From Apoderus coryli (Eukaryota; Arthropoda; Insecta; Coleoptera; Attelabidae): DNA of 64,000 nucleotides. Each line of letters starts with the position of its first letter. Position 1 is the first letter of the stretch. Positions 10,601 to 25,600 of this stretch are shown in pieces. The notes beneath the pieces were generated by a model. It was given only the letters and a program-made list of their open reading frames with translations. It made no database searches and was not told the origin of the DNA. The position numbers and the translations under genes are program-made. Location of the stretch: NCBI GenBank assembly GCA_911728435.2, contig OU452205.1:17304260-17368259 (forward strand). The letters run 5' to 3'.

Positions 10601-13600
10601 CAGGATAGATGTCACTATCTCAGGAGAGTTCAGAAGGACTTTTATTGGACGTTGTTTTCCCGGAGATGTTTTGCCTAAGCGATATAATTTAACTCTACTA
10701 ATATTTGTCATAGAGTCGCTTGAAATCGCTTTAAGCAGACCAAGGACTCCCTCCTGATCAGAACCATCGCGCTCAGATACTCCAAACATGATTATATTTT
10801 TCTTCCTCCTCTCGCGGTCAAGTAATTCGTTAAGGACTTCCTGTGATTCGGCTGAAGCTCCCCCCGCCGATGACTGTGCGCCTTGCGTCCTCTGTGCCAA
10901 TTTTAGTTTTATATCTGCCAACTCGCCACTCAAATTTTTGTTAATTTCAAGCTGTTCGTTATATTTTTCGTACATATCATCATACATCCTCTCGAGTACC
11001 ATCAACTTATTCATAACATCATTGATTGTATAGTCTTTATTAATCCTAACTGCATGGGAGGATGTAGCTAAAGCAGTAGCGCCCCCCTCCGTATCACTCT
11101 CAGACGAGTCCTCCCGCAAGCGACCAGGAATCCCCACACTACGACGATCGCGCAAACTCCGCGGTTTTTCTAGGCACTTTTCACATGCCCACTTAACGTT
11201 GTTTTGTGGATCAGCAAGCATCTGGAACAACTCATCCGTGACGGTGGAACAGTTCTTATGAAACCAACCAGAACAATTGCCTGAACACCGACCACTAACC
11301 TGCGACTTTGTTACAAATTGCATACAGATTGGACAACGATGTCTTTTTGCCATTTTGAATTTTTTGGTATCACCCCGTACAACGAATATACGAACACAAT
11401 AGGTATCTCTTGATAGTTCATTTATTTACCTTTAGAATGCTTATGAATGTATTCATTCACTTTGCATTGATAAGGGTACCTATCTCACAGGTTTTTATAG
11501 ATGTAAGTTAATAATTTCACCCACGTATTAGTGATAAATTATATGTTATCAAATAGTTTCAGTCACAATATTAATTACGTTGCACTCAGGCAAAAATTTT
11601 CACACACACTCATATAAATTTCGATATTAAATCGCGGTTTAAATCAATTGGAAGAACTCCAACAAATCGTCGTCTAATAACTTCAATTTCTTCAAAATAC
11701 ATATCTGTAGACTTTATAACGAAATGAAATCAACTGTCAAAACTGTTGTGTTTACCACAATACCTAACATTTCACAATAATTTAACTGATGGTTTCGCGT
11801 AACTGGACCTAGAAGCTCCAGTTAAGAAAACAGCAACTTTAACATAAGGTTATGGTTAACCTGAACACTGATAAACACTTTGACATTTATCTGACTGTCA
11901 GTTATTAGTTAACCAACAGCTGAACTACATAACCGTGCACTGATAAACCGGCCCTTAGTGGCTACTACATGGAACATAGAATTCTCACGAATTTTCATTT
12001 ATAATTCTAGATTCCCCTCCTCCTTTATCGCTCCTCAAATTGGACCCGTTCTCATATCTCTGCCCTCTAATATCTTGAAAACTTTTACCAGTGATTGCTA
12101 CGATTCTTAGATGCACCTCGTACCAGTGATTTGTTGCAGCATTAATAACTCTTTAAGAAGCCGCATCTACAGTTTTCGAACACTTTAACCTTTGATTCAG
12201 TTGTAACCATGATTTTTGCACTTTAATATGATTTTTCGAAATTTCGTGCGGTTTTTAAAGTTTCAACAAGATGCTCAACTTCTAAACCATTAGAACGGAA
12301 GCTGACCACACAGCCGAAAGTTTTATAGCAAATGCAAATCAGAAACTACAATTAGGATTTTGCGATATATAGAGTGATTTGTCAAAATTCATGTCCCCTA
12401 TCACCAGTTACCGGATTTACAACTTATAGTGAATCTGTATACTGACAGACGAGCAAACAGAGGGACAGCCACGCAATCTTACAATAGTTAATCCTTTTTA
12501 CTTAATAGGGATGGAACTTTTATATATACAGGGTGTCCTACGGTGGCAACCCATTAGATTATTTCAGAAACTACTTCGAATTGAATTTCGAAAATTTCAG
12601 TGTCTATATTGTCAAATATGCTCTACTCAAATAATATAATAGCAACGGCATAGCACTTCCGGTTATACCGGAAGTTGATGGCAACTTTGTTATTTTAAAT
12701 GGAACACCCTATATATTATTACATTTTTTTCTAAATAAGATTTCAACATATTTCATGTATCATGTCCTATACCTAACGTCAGTCGTTTTTGATTTATATC
12801 AAGATTTATGTCAAAATTGACAGTTTAGGGCTCCATAAGAATTCCGTTTTTTCCTTGTAAATCAGTATTTAATAATTATTTTGCAGGTATTTTCTTATCA
12901 GGTGGGATCTTCTTTTTCGAACTGACAAGACATTTTCTGATTAGTTTATACAGTGTGGTCAAAAAATTATATTGAAAACGGTTCAAGAAAAACAGTTGAA
13001 AGTCAATTTTTTCAAATGGAATGGATATATTATTATTATTTTATCTTCCTTAGCATTAAAAAATAATACAATTTTGTAATAGGTTATCATTTTCTAAAAT
13101 GCATAGTTTTCGAAATATCGTCATTTTAAATTTTTCTGCAGCGCCTACCGTTGTCTCTCTGGAAGCTAGCTAATTAATTTAGTTAAGACTAAATGGGGGT
13201 CATATCGAACAATTAAATTAGTTTTGTTATCGTTAGTTGATTAACTTTTTTTACTTGAAAATTTATTTAGTTTAATCTTCTGTTCATTTCTGCTGTATTA
13301 ATTTAAATTTTAGTCTTAGTTCGTTGTAATACTTGATTTGTATACCTACCAACCTGCTCTAGATGATTTCTCAAAATTCTTCCTAATTTCTCTAGTCATC
13401 GTTAGCAAATGGGGGTTTCTCTCGTTAAATACTCTACAGGCGATATTAATCACTTTATTTTATTCTCCATGAATTAATAATAAATTTATAATATCAATAA
13501 GTATTTTTCATTTTTATTAATTTGACGTTTAGTTTCACGTTAAAATGACAATAATTTCATGGCTAACTAAATTAATTAGCTAGCTTCCAGAGAGACAACG

Positions 13601-16600
13601 GTAGGCGCTGCAGAAAAATTTTAAATGACGATATTTCGAAAACTATGCATTTTAGAAAATGATAACCTATTACAAAATTGCATTATTTTTTAAAACTAAG
13701 GAAGATAAAATAATAATAATATACCCATTCCATTTGAAAAAATTGATTTTCAACTGTTTTTCTTGAACCGTTTTCAATATAATTTTTTGACCACCCTGTA
13801 TAAACTAATCAGAAAATGTCTTGTCAGTTCGAAAAAGAAGATCCCACCTGATAAGAAAATACCTGCAAAATAATTATTAAATACTGATTTACAAGGAAAA
13901 AACGGAATTCTTATGGAGCCCTAAACTGTCAATTTTGACATAAATCTTGATATAAGTCAAAAACGACTGACGTTAGGTATAGGACATGATACATGAAATA
14001 TGTCTGAAATCTTATTTAGAATCCAAAAATGTAATAATATATAGGGTGTTCCATTTAAAATAACAAAGTTGCCATCAACTTTCGGTATAACCGGAAGTGT
14101 TATGCCGTTGCTATTATATTATTTGAGTAGAGCATATTTGACAATATAGACAATGAAATTTTCAAAATTCAATTCGAAGTAGTTTCTGAAATAATATAAT
14201 GGGTTGCCACCGTAGGACACCCTGTATATAAGATATTTTCTAAAACAGACCACTCGGTATTTTACATTGTTCTATAAACTTCTATCGCTTAAATAAGTTC
14301 AGTGATATCAGAATTATGATTTTAAATTGATAATTTTCTTAAATTTATGACACTAAAAAAAATTATTGTGAATATCCAAACAGCAAACATCTTAATATTT
14401 ATCGATACACTTACTTACCTTAAAAATTAACACACACTGACCTATAAAATTATCAAATATTTCCAACTGAAACAGTTTAAACTTGCACTTTAACAAGTGC
14501 AAGTTTAAACTCACCACCGACTTATTAGCAAGAATAATGGTATTGTTTGACGAAACAACCCTGTTATAATAATTAGATAATATTGTTTCCTATTCCTTCA
14601 AACCTAGTCTTTTTTTATTTCATTTTTTTGGTTTTATTTAAAATAATGAATTACAATTATTTTTTTCGGTTTTAGGCAGTAAATAGGAAATGTAAATTTT
14701 TGCTAAAGAAAAATATCTTCAATTATAAATTTCGATGAATTGGTTTTTTATTTACTAGTATTTTGTCACATTCACGGCCGAAATGGCGCCCTTTAGATTT
14801 GCCGCCCGGACAAATAGCCAGGTTGTCCGCTGCTAGAGCAGGCCTTGATTCTTGACATAGCAGAAACGATCAATATGGATTACTATTTACCAATTCAAAG
14901 CGGTCACATTTAAATGCTTTTTCGTGAATTTACAGTGAACTTCACTTGTAATAAATAATAAATTACGTATTAGATTGTAGGTTACTTACTCAGATTTACT
15001 ATAGAGATTTTAACCTAATTAACGCAGGGAAACATATAATATGATACCATTGAGAAACTGTGATTTGGCAAATTAACTTTTAGTTACAATAAAAAACAAG
15101 TTGAAAAACTTGTACAAATATATAAATTGTATCTTCTATTCTGTTGATCAATTAATATAGTGGCTTAATGTTAGCCTGTTAACACTGCTAGATTTGTGAC
15201 AGTTAACACATCAAAAATGTCTGACTGTTGAAAATTACCCACTTAATCTCAGGAAATGGTTCGAAACAGGATATGTCACAAAAACAAAATAATTTAGTTT
15301 AATTATTATTATTAAAAGAAAAAAAAAAAAGAAATTGAAACCGAATAAAAAAACAACTAATACTATCCTACGATCTAATTATGACTACTTACAGTTCTGA
15401 TCAGTTGAAACTTGCACAAATATATTGTCCCCAAATGTCTGTTCTTCGGTGGCCACCAAGCTTTTAATTGGTTTATATTGCCCCAACAACACTCAAACCC
15501 CCCCGCACAATAACAGCAAAAACCAGTAGGTAATTTGGAAATTACTACCTCCGTAATTCGAAGAACCACGTTACTGGTGATAATAGTTTTTCGTTTTTCA
15601 CAATGGCTAAGGCCAAGTAGTACTGATTATTCTACTTATATGAAGAATTACAAAATAATCAAAACGATACTTTTATAGGATCGTTTTCTTTTAGTAAAAT
15701 TATAAACGGTTCGGGAAATTAAAACCAAAAAAAAATGCAACCTGCTTTTAATGCAGTTGCTTCCCGACTACCCAGCTTTTTCTCTCCTCCTTTCATCATC
15801 ATCATATGTGGTATGGTACGGAAAAACCCAAAATCGGAATATTCTTTGAGCGGTTATACCGCGTTCCTTTCGGCATCCCTTTTAGAGAAGCCGCAATATC
15901 CGCAGCTGTTATTCATATTCGCGCACTTCCACCACACCACTTTTGTTTATCCTTATATCTAAAAATGCACCACTTACACCTAAATAACAAAATATTTGAA
16001 CTTAACTACTAATTATACCTAATTTAAAATAAAATATATTTACAAGAGGGTTTGGCTTGTTACACTGTGAATGATTCGACGTATACTATGAGCATATATG
16101 CAAGGCTATGAAGCTTTTGTATCCTATAGAGTTAGCGATCTCTTTTATAATAAAAAATCTTTTGTCTATAGATTGTTCTATAATCTTGACTTGTGTTATG
16201 ATGTCGATGAGCGACAAAATCGAAAAGCGTCAATTTTTTCAAACATCCCCAAATGTATGCTCTTTTGTAATTTAAGTAAAAAATTAAATAATACGAGTGA
16301 TAGTACTCATGACATGTTGTATACTTTCTCTGTCTTGTCTTTATTTTGTCGCAGCTTGTTTCATGGTAATTATTTGTTCCCGCATTTAACATAACATTTT
16401 GGAGGATTGATTTATAAAATGTATGTGTTTTTTTAGATTGGAAGCTGAGTTGGGTTCACACGAACCTGCAATTCAAGCTGTACAAGAAGCTGGTAAGATA
16501 TCGATTTTTCCATAATAATTGTAATAATAGTACGATATTTACAACCTAGAACACTATTTGTATTAATATTTTTTAGAACACTGGAATAAACCATTTTTTT

Positions 16601-19600
16601 GCAGGTGAAAAACTCATGAACGTTTCGAATCTCGGCGTTCCCGAAATCGAGCAACGCTTACAGGCACTGAATCAAGCTTGGGCTGAGTTAAAACAGCTTG
16701 CAGCCACCAGAGGACAAAAGTTGGACGAATCTCTGACTTACCAGCAATTCCTGACCAAAGTTGAAGAAGAGGAAGCGTGGATCAGTGAGAAACAACAGTT
16801 GTTGAGTGTTGAGGACTATGGAGATACCATGGCCGCTGTACAGGTAATATCCTAATGAGATATGAACGAACTTTAATTACCTGTTTAAGGCTTCTGATTC
16901 TGATTATATTTAAACATGGTTAAGTCTGAAAATTAGCATATGTTTAATTTAAAAAAATGTTCCCTAGTTACAAAATTTCTTATTTATAGGACAAATTTTG
17001 TTTCGCAGGGTCTTTTGAAGAAGCATGATGCTTTTGAAACTGACTTCCAAGCACACCGAGATCGCTGTCAAAACATCACTGATGAAGGCAGCCAATTGAT
17101 AGCTAACGGTAATCATCATTCTGACAGTATTAGTCAGCGTTGTCAACAGTTGCGCACTAAACTGGATCATCTCTCAGCATTGGCTGGTAGACGTAAAGCG
17201 AAGTTAGTGGACAATTCGGCGTATTTGCAGTTTATGTGGAAGGCTGATGTTGTGGAGAGTTGGATCGCTGATAAGGAGACACATGTGAAGAGCGAAGAAT
17301 TTGGAAGGGATTTGTCGTCAGTTCAGACTTTGTTGACTAAGCAAGAGACATTTGATGCTGGTAAGTTTTGTTTTCCTCCTACAAGGCTATTTTTAAGGAG
17401 AAGTTCCAATACTATTTATGTGTCTATGTGAGTTTACTAAAAACGTGTTTAAAAATGTCGCTTCTAGGTATTCAAAAAACTGTCAGTCATTTGTCATCAT
17501 AAATTTATATTTTTCCAAAATGTATTTGCTTCAGTATAATAATAATACCTCAATTAACCCAACAAACCAAATGATTTACATAGGGTAATAAAATTAAATT
17601 AACAATAATTACAAAAGCATAATTAATCTACAAACAGCTATGTTAATCATTAGTAACAAATGAACAAATAGAGAATTTGTACAGGGATTGCCAACCGAAG
17701 ATTATACAAAACATGGCACGAATATTTTCTCCATTGATATATCTAAAATTCTATTAGTAAATGCCAATGGCATTTCGCTTTCATGCTCAATACACACAAT
17801 TATTTTACTAAATACTCATATTTTCATGAACGTTAATCTTAAACCATATTTGATTAACAATGTAACAAATAATTAAGAAATAATTAAAAAAGACTACAAA
17901 ATAAAAAAATGTCACAGCCAGCACAATATTGATTAAAATTAATGACATATCAGCAATCTTGTAAATTAGTGGGGGTAGCTGCCAGTAGAAAGTTGCAGCA
18001 ATGCCGGGTCGTAGCCTTGATACATTAATATTTATGAATTGCTTGTTTTCATTAATATTTATTTGATCAAGCTCAGAACAGTATATTGAAAGATCACAAT
18101 AATATTTTATGGAAAAGAAAATTCTTCTGAACTTCCAACTCTTGAAATCCAACCGGTTCAACAACGAATAATCGATCCTCTAATAGGATAAATTCCCTTC
18201 AGCTTAAATGGCAGATAGTTAAAAAAAATCCTCACAGTACTCTGCGCGTGTGCGACATAGATCGGATGCCAAATCAAAGAACAATATTCCACTTTCGAAC
18301 ACACATAAGCGTTATATAACAGTATCAGGGCATCCGTGTTATTAAAACTTATAGTTTCTTACAATAAATTCGTAGAACTTTATATCTTCATGGGTCTTAG
18401 TAACTAAATGTCGTGTAAAACAAAAATTTGAGTCAAATACAACGCGTAAGTTAGTAGTACTCAAATACCTTACCAATCATGTACTGAATTTCACACCATT
18501 TTTTTTCTAAAGAAGGTTAACTTTACACTTAGGGTTCAGCGATAATCTATTAATTTTACACTAATTTCTGCAACTGTTGTGGATTCAACTAGGGAAAACA
18601 ACTTAAGATCATCGTCGAAGAAAAGCTCCTTAACATGCAAACAATCATTGAGATATTGAGGAAATAATCCATTTTAAACTATGGAGTGCAAATGTAGTGA
18701 TAAACATCGAGAACACAGTGGACCCAAGTATGATCCTTGAGGGGCACCCCGAGAAGGTCCAATTTTTCTGCGATTTCTAGCATATTGATATCTACAGCTC
18801 TATATGAATTGACGTATCGGACATTACCATATATATGTATAACTCTAACACCCTATTATTTATTTTGTATATCACATGGATATGGTAAATCGTGTATATC
18901 CAATACACAAGTCTGCGGAAAATGATCGCGTCGAGAATTATCGACCCATCTCTCTTCTCGCCAACTTTTCGAAGGTCTTTGAGACAACACTTCATAGAAA
19001 AATATTTAGCCAGGTGAAACAACAAATTGACTCGCAGCAGCATGGTTATTTTCGGGGACGTTCTACAGTAACTAACCTGACATGCTTCATGGAGGATGTT
19101 TTTCACGCACTCGGAGAGGGACTCAGAGTCGATGCTGTCTATACCGATTTCTCGAGGGCCTTCGATAGGTTGGATCATGCGGTCATACTTCGGAAAATGT
19201 CACTTATTGGTTTCGATGACGACCTTCTATATTTTTTTGCTTCTTACCTTTGCGACCGTCAGCACTACGTCGAATACAACGGTCAGAAGTCCTTGACTTT
19301 TACGCCCACCAGTGGAGCGCCGCAGGGCAGCTGTTTGGCGCCGTTAATTTTCTTGATTTTTGTTAACGATATATCAATGGGAATATCAAGCAAATATTTA
19401 TTGTTTGCTGGTGACTTGAAAATGTATCGTATGGTTTAGGATAGCGATGATTGCAGATTGCTGCAGGATGACTTGTTTACGCTTGCGGAATGGTGTGTAT
19501 CTAACAAACTGACCCTAAACGTTCAAAAATGCCGTATTTTCTAGATCGCAAAATATATTTGAATTTATTACCAACTAAATGATACGGCTCTTGAGCGCTG

Positions 19601-22600
19601 CGAAGTGTTGAGGGATCTGGGAGTCTATGTTGACACAGACTTATCGTTTAGCCATCATATTGAGTGCATCACCCAGGATGCATTGCGCATGCTCGGATTT
19701 CTGTTTCGAGTTACCAAGGCCTTCACGGATATTCAATGTATAATGAATTTATACTGTGCTCTTGTTACACCTTAATTAAAATTTTATTCATAATTACATT
19801 TACATCTATACCTTGTTTAATTGACAAAATAAAATTGCCTTGTTTGTTGTTTCAATAATTAAATATTCTTAGTACGGTCCTGTATATGGTGTGCGGTTTA
19901 GATTTAATTTTGTCGTTCATCCTTTATCATGCCAAGTGAACACCTAAAACAGAAAATGTCTGTTAAATAATTATTTAAAAGTTTTTTAAAAATAAAATTT
20001 ATTCTTACTACTTATGGTGGAGCCCTCGTAAATCTTTTTCTTGAGTCCAGGACATCAATTGTCGTAATATTTTGGGTATTTGATAGAATTCAAGCGGATT
20101 TATTGTTGAATTCTATTCCGGGTGGGATCTTTTGAATGGTATGTCTGGTCTAGGAATGTTAGCAGTAGTAGTTGCAGCCTAACATCGGATCTGTAACAAT
20201 ATTGCTAACGTTAAAAGTTAACTATCTGAACATCTTGATAGGCGTTATGCATTTTAAGTCGTTATGGCTTACCTTTTTGTGTTTGTTGTCATATTTCCGT
20301 TTTAGTTCGTTTTTGTTTAGTTGGTAGTCTGCTAGCCCTTGTTCATTCTCCTTTTTGATCGGCTTGCAAATAGATAGGTGCTACTAGGTCTTTGACGGCT
20401 GCTTTGAATGGCGAGATTCTTCGGAAGGGTGGTTGACGGGGGGTAGTGCTTGGCGAGTCGTTGAAGGAGTGGTTCTAGTTTATTAGACCGGACGATGACG
20501 CTGGGTACTACTACTGCGATTCACCTGAGCTCCGCTGAATCGTCGACAAGGAGATCAGTGGCAGTATCATTTGCAGGAACAACCGCTACTTGTTTTTTTT
20601 TCGGAACAAGCGACTAGAGGCTCCATTTCTTCGTTTTCTTTCCTATCTTGTGTCGTATGTTTTGGTTTCTTTATTTTTCAGTTCTCTTGTTCGTTGGAAC
20701 GGTACTACCGTGGAGAAATGTGTGATTTCGGATTGGGGTTGTCCCTGTGAAGGTTTTCCTGGGGCACTATAACTGGAGGGTATGTAAACGAGGCCTCTCG
20801 CTGCTTAACCCGGGTCGCGCAACGCATACCTGTCTTTTAATATCTTTTCTTACAAGACCATTACCTGGTTATAGGCCCCTGAGTGGCTGAAAGTCGAGTT
20901 TGGCACTCTTGGGGAAGCTCCGCATCATACACCTCCATTCTGGGAGCATACGACGGCAGTGGTATCGTTGTAATGAAACTGTATGTTAGGTTAAGGTTTC
21001 AGTTTGGCATATGCTATAATTATGCTGGGTTTCTCTTCGTGTTGGATCCCAGGACTTTGTTTCTAAAAACCACACAATTGTATAGGTTACCTATACCTTA
21101 TTTAATTCCCGGCTATGACACAAAACGGTGGCACTGTAACTAGTGTTACCGTTTTCTTACCCGATTTTGACTAATATGTTGTGTTTCGTTTCGTTTGCTT
21201 ATTATTGAGTATTAGAGTTCGTGAAGGCCTAATTTCGGCTTTATTATTATTGTTTACCGTAACGTGTAGGTTATATATTTTCACTTTGAATTACTTGAAT
21301 TAATTTACAACAAACAGCTGATTTCTGTCACCTTGAATATCTCGTATGACACTTGAGTATTTCATATCACTTGCTTGATGGTCAGTTCCTTTTACAGGAG
21401 GCAGTTCATTGTTTTAATTTGCTATTTATTGGTGTTCGTAATGCAGTCTGTTCTGTCAGTGTACATAATGCTTCGGTGGTTCGGCTTGCCGATGTTGTAT
21501 TCCGTCGTGCAGGTATTAGTTATTTCAATTTGACAGAGCAGTGTCTTCACTGTGGAGATGTTTTTCTGTCTAATCGCAGGCTGTGTTGAGTGACAGTTTG
21601 TTGGCATTGTCAATTTATTAGAGGTTTAGCGCCTGTTTCTAAGAACTTGATTGGATAGGAACAACTTTTGGCGGTAAGAATAGTGAAAATCGCACGTTAT
21701 TAGTCGTTGGTTGGCGGTTTAGGACTTTTGCGAATCAGTTGTTGAAGATTAGTCCTACTGTGTGCACCTGCCATTGGCGTTAGAAATTGTAATTGAAAAG
21801 TAGAAAAGCCGTTTTCTACCCGTTATGTATATGGGATAATAATTACAATTTCAATTCACGCGGATTGTGTTGGTAAATTTGTTGAAGAGATGTTGGAATT
21901 TTATTGGTTTCCGTGGATTTTTTATACGAACCCGCACTACTTGATGTAGGATCATATACGCCATTTTGGTCTGTTGTACTACTGGGGCTAGTCATCAATA
22001 CCTCTTTGAGAATCGTTGCACAATAGCAGTTGTGTTTGGATTATGTTGTGCACGATTATGATGTAAATAAATTGTTGCTGAGGCCACGCCTTATTGAGTC
22101 TTGGAGCTACCCTGAAGGGTTTTTTTTTGTACGGATTGGGATTGAGTTTTAATGAAAATGGATAGAAATGTTTAACTTGAATTAGATCAGAAGCTATGTT
22201 TTAAACGAATACCTATGTGAGCGGATTTAATTTACGAATTTCATCTACCGAAGTCGGACGAATTTCTGAAATGTTCGAAAAACTACTGTATTGACGATTC
22301 CTCTGTATATGCGAGGACTATCGTATGTCCCTGGATTTTCCAGCTAAGTGGAACATTTATTTTTTTTTCATTTTTATTGAATTACGATTTATTTATGAAT
22401 ACTTCATTACCAATTTTGATTCATGCATTGATGGTCTGATACTGTGAGCTAGTGCGCAAGATTCTGTTTGTTTATCTTTGCGATAACTTGATTTTGATTT
22501 TTAACGATTAAATAAATAATCAATGTATATGTCGAATGCGTGCTGACTCCGATATTATGTCGTTAATGTGATCAGTGATTTCATACTCTTATAGTTATTT

Positions 22601-25600
22601 TTCATTGATTGTTTTAAATATATTTCCACGTATAATATTGATATATTTTCACGTACAATATAGTATGGCTATATAGTGTACTGAGATGTAAACTCAGTGG
22701 TACCACAGAGGTGACTCAGGTTTTTGAACGGTAGGTGTAGGTATAATTCACGTAGCATATTATTCCGAATTTTAATTCAAAATTATTAACTATTATTAGC
22801 TGTCTGTGAGACACAAAATTTTATTACTTTCTTTTTATTTATTTTTTTTTTGTTTGTCAATTTCAATATAGGACGCAAATGATTTTATAAGCCTAGTTGT
22901 TTTATTCTCAGAGTCGATCCCCGAATTATTTATCATTGAATAGGTTCTTGCTTTTCCGGAATTCGACCGATGCCCGCGGTGAAGATAAAGCAAGTGGCGC
23001 CAGGCAAAAGAACATTTTTTTTTAAGTTGGATTAAAGGTAATCGTATATCGACCCCCCCCCTTTTTTTTTTCTCTACTGTTTCAAAGCTAGTCCGAAGGC
23101 CACCGCCGCATCAGACAAATTTATCAATAATTCGAGCGATCCTCTTTATTAAAAATTTATACGTCACTTTGTAATTGGGTGTGTTGCACCTGTTAGACCA
23201 TAAAGTTATTTATTTATTTATTTATATCCATTTTAGTAAGACAACTTCCAACTTTTTAAATGAAAAACACAATTTTCGTTCCTACCTATTTGCTGAGTAA
23301 CTATTAAATTTATCGGTTCAGATACATTTTTCTATTAGTCGTATGATGAAAATGATGCATATACTAAAACAAACAAAATAAATAAATATTCCAATTGTTG
23401 GTGGTGTTATAGTATAGGTAGTAATTACAATCATAACAGGTAATAGAATAGAGGAATTTTTTTGACGCTACAAAAGTACTCAGGACAGTAGAACAGCACA
23501 AACAAACCTCTCACTAATATTTTTTTTTTTTGTGGAAAGTAACGCTTGCTTGTTATTTCTAGGTCTCACAGCTTTCGAACATGAAGGTATCCAAAATATC
23601 ACATCGTTGAAGGACCAATTAGTTGCAGCTAATCACGATCAAACCCCTGCGATTTTACAACGTCACGCTGATGTTATAACTCGATGGCAGAAATTGTTAG
23701 CAGACTCAGATGCGCGTAAACAAAGGCTTATTCGTATGCAAGATCAGTTCAAACGAGTAAGTATGCATTTTCAAAATTACTTATTTAAATTATAATTTTT
23801 GTTGAACGACGAAAGTAACTGGATTTTTCAGCCGTTGCGTCGCCCTTGTTTTGTACAATTTCTTATCAATGTTTCGCCAAAATCCAAAATATTTCGATTT
23901 AGTTAGTATTCAGTGAACGAACCACGTTACTTCTGAAAATACCGAGCACTTGTGTTAGTGAAACGTTGACAAGAAATTCTACAAGACGACACTCTATAGT
24001 AAGCCTTACACAACTTAAGAAAGTACTCTGTTATAATGTTATCGGAATTTATGAAAATAAAAATAGATAAGACAACAGTTAAAGTCGACATTTCATTTAA
24101 TTTTGTAGTTTTGCAGGATATTTGTTCTAATTTGTTTCATATATAATTTATTTTTGTATAGATCGAAGAGTTGTTCCTTATGTTTGCCAAGCGTGCATCG
24201 GCCTTTAACTCATGGTTTGAAAATGCCGAAGAAGATCTCACTGATCCTGTCAGATGTAATTCTATTGAGGAAATTCGAGCTTTACGTGATGCACATGCGC
24301 AATTCCAGGCATCCTTATCAAGTGCCCAAGCAGATTTTGATGCTTTAGCAGCATTAGGTAAGTTTAAAGATACTATAAAAAATATACTGGTTTTTGCAAC
24401 CCGACCAATTAATTACTACACATATGAAAACAGGCCAGGGTCCCGAAGTAGAGAATGGGAAAATTGAAATAGATTGGAATTCTCGAAATTTGAAATACCG
24501 TGAAATAATAATTTACACTATTTTTTGTGGCAAATTATATACATATTTGGTCAATTATTTATTATATATACGTATACAGACCAGCAAATTAAAAGCTTCA
24601 ATGTCGGTCCCAATCCTTACACATGGTTCAACATGGAGGCCTTAGAAGAAACGTGGCGCAACTTACAAAAGATCATTGCCGAACGCGATGTGGAGTTAAA
24701 TAAAGAAGCACAACGTCAAGAGGAGAACGATAAGTTGAGGAAGGAGTTTGCCAAGCATGCCAATACATTCCATCAATGGTTGACTGAGACGCGGTAAGTA
24801 AACTTAATTATAATATTTTGAAATAGAAAAAACCTCACATCATGAAAAATTAATGTTTAAAGTGTCCTCTTTTCCCTTAACATTGTCAATGATCTGAATC
24901 TTAGGATATACATTAAATTTGGATTTTCTAATAATTCTTAAATAATAGTATTTTGACACTAATTTTATTTTTCCAGTTATCGTATCTTAGGCTGGGATGG
25001 GTAAATACATTTGTGCAGTGTTGTAATTTATCTAAAGTGTTTTTAAACAATATTAATAACTTTTTGTTGTGTATTATTTTTTTACTCTTATTAATCTGTT
25101 ATAACATGTGTTTTTTTCATAACAAAGCCACAATGAAACATGGTGAAATGAAAGTATTTTGGTTTATCGTTCAAAAATCATCTCATTGAACCGTAAATAA
25201 TTTGAATTGTCAAATTCACCTTAACTTCACACTATTGATAATTAGTACCACTTAGGCATATGGAACTTGTAAAGCGTGAATAACGCATACTACGGTTTAT
25301 TATAAGAAAACTAATTCGATATTTTCTCAAAGAGCGAGTAATTGTTGCTACATTGTGAAAATAGTGCCTATTATACAGGGTACACCAAAAAAGTGTGGCA
25401 TATCCGTTTTTGATGGGACACCCTATATTTGACAGTACTTTTTGATAACACTTAAAAAATAAATAAACCTTGTATTAGTATTTCATCGATTTTGTATAGT
25501 TTTGGAGACAATAATTTTTTTTAATATTGTATTTCTCAAGAATCTACCGGGTACCCAGAATCAAATATAGAATTTTTGCCTAATTGAAACACCCTTAACT

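Noticed and set aside
14770..14850. GC-rich patch ggcgccctttagatttgccg as a host exon
   Set aside because: No frame stays open with splice sites, and the alpha-Spectrin exons on either side already join in phase.
15735..16394. Overlapping 68-98 codon open frames in intron 5
   Set aside because: They occur on both strands in the same place, contain no known motif and have no splice or start context; best explained by chance.
20590..21589. Open frames of 60-86 codons in the 19.9-23.1 kb block
   Set aside because: They are short, unrelated to any family I know and not arranged as exons of one protein.
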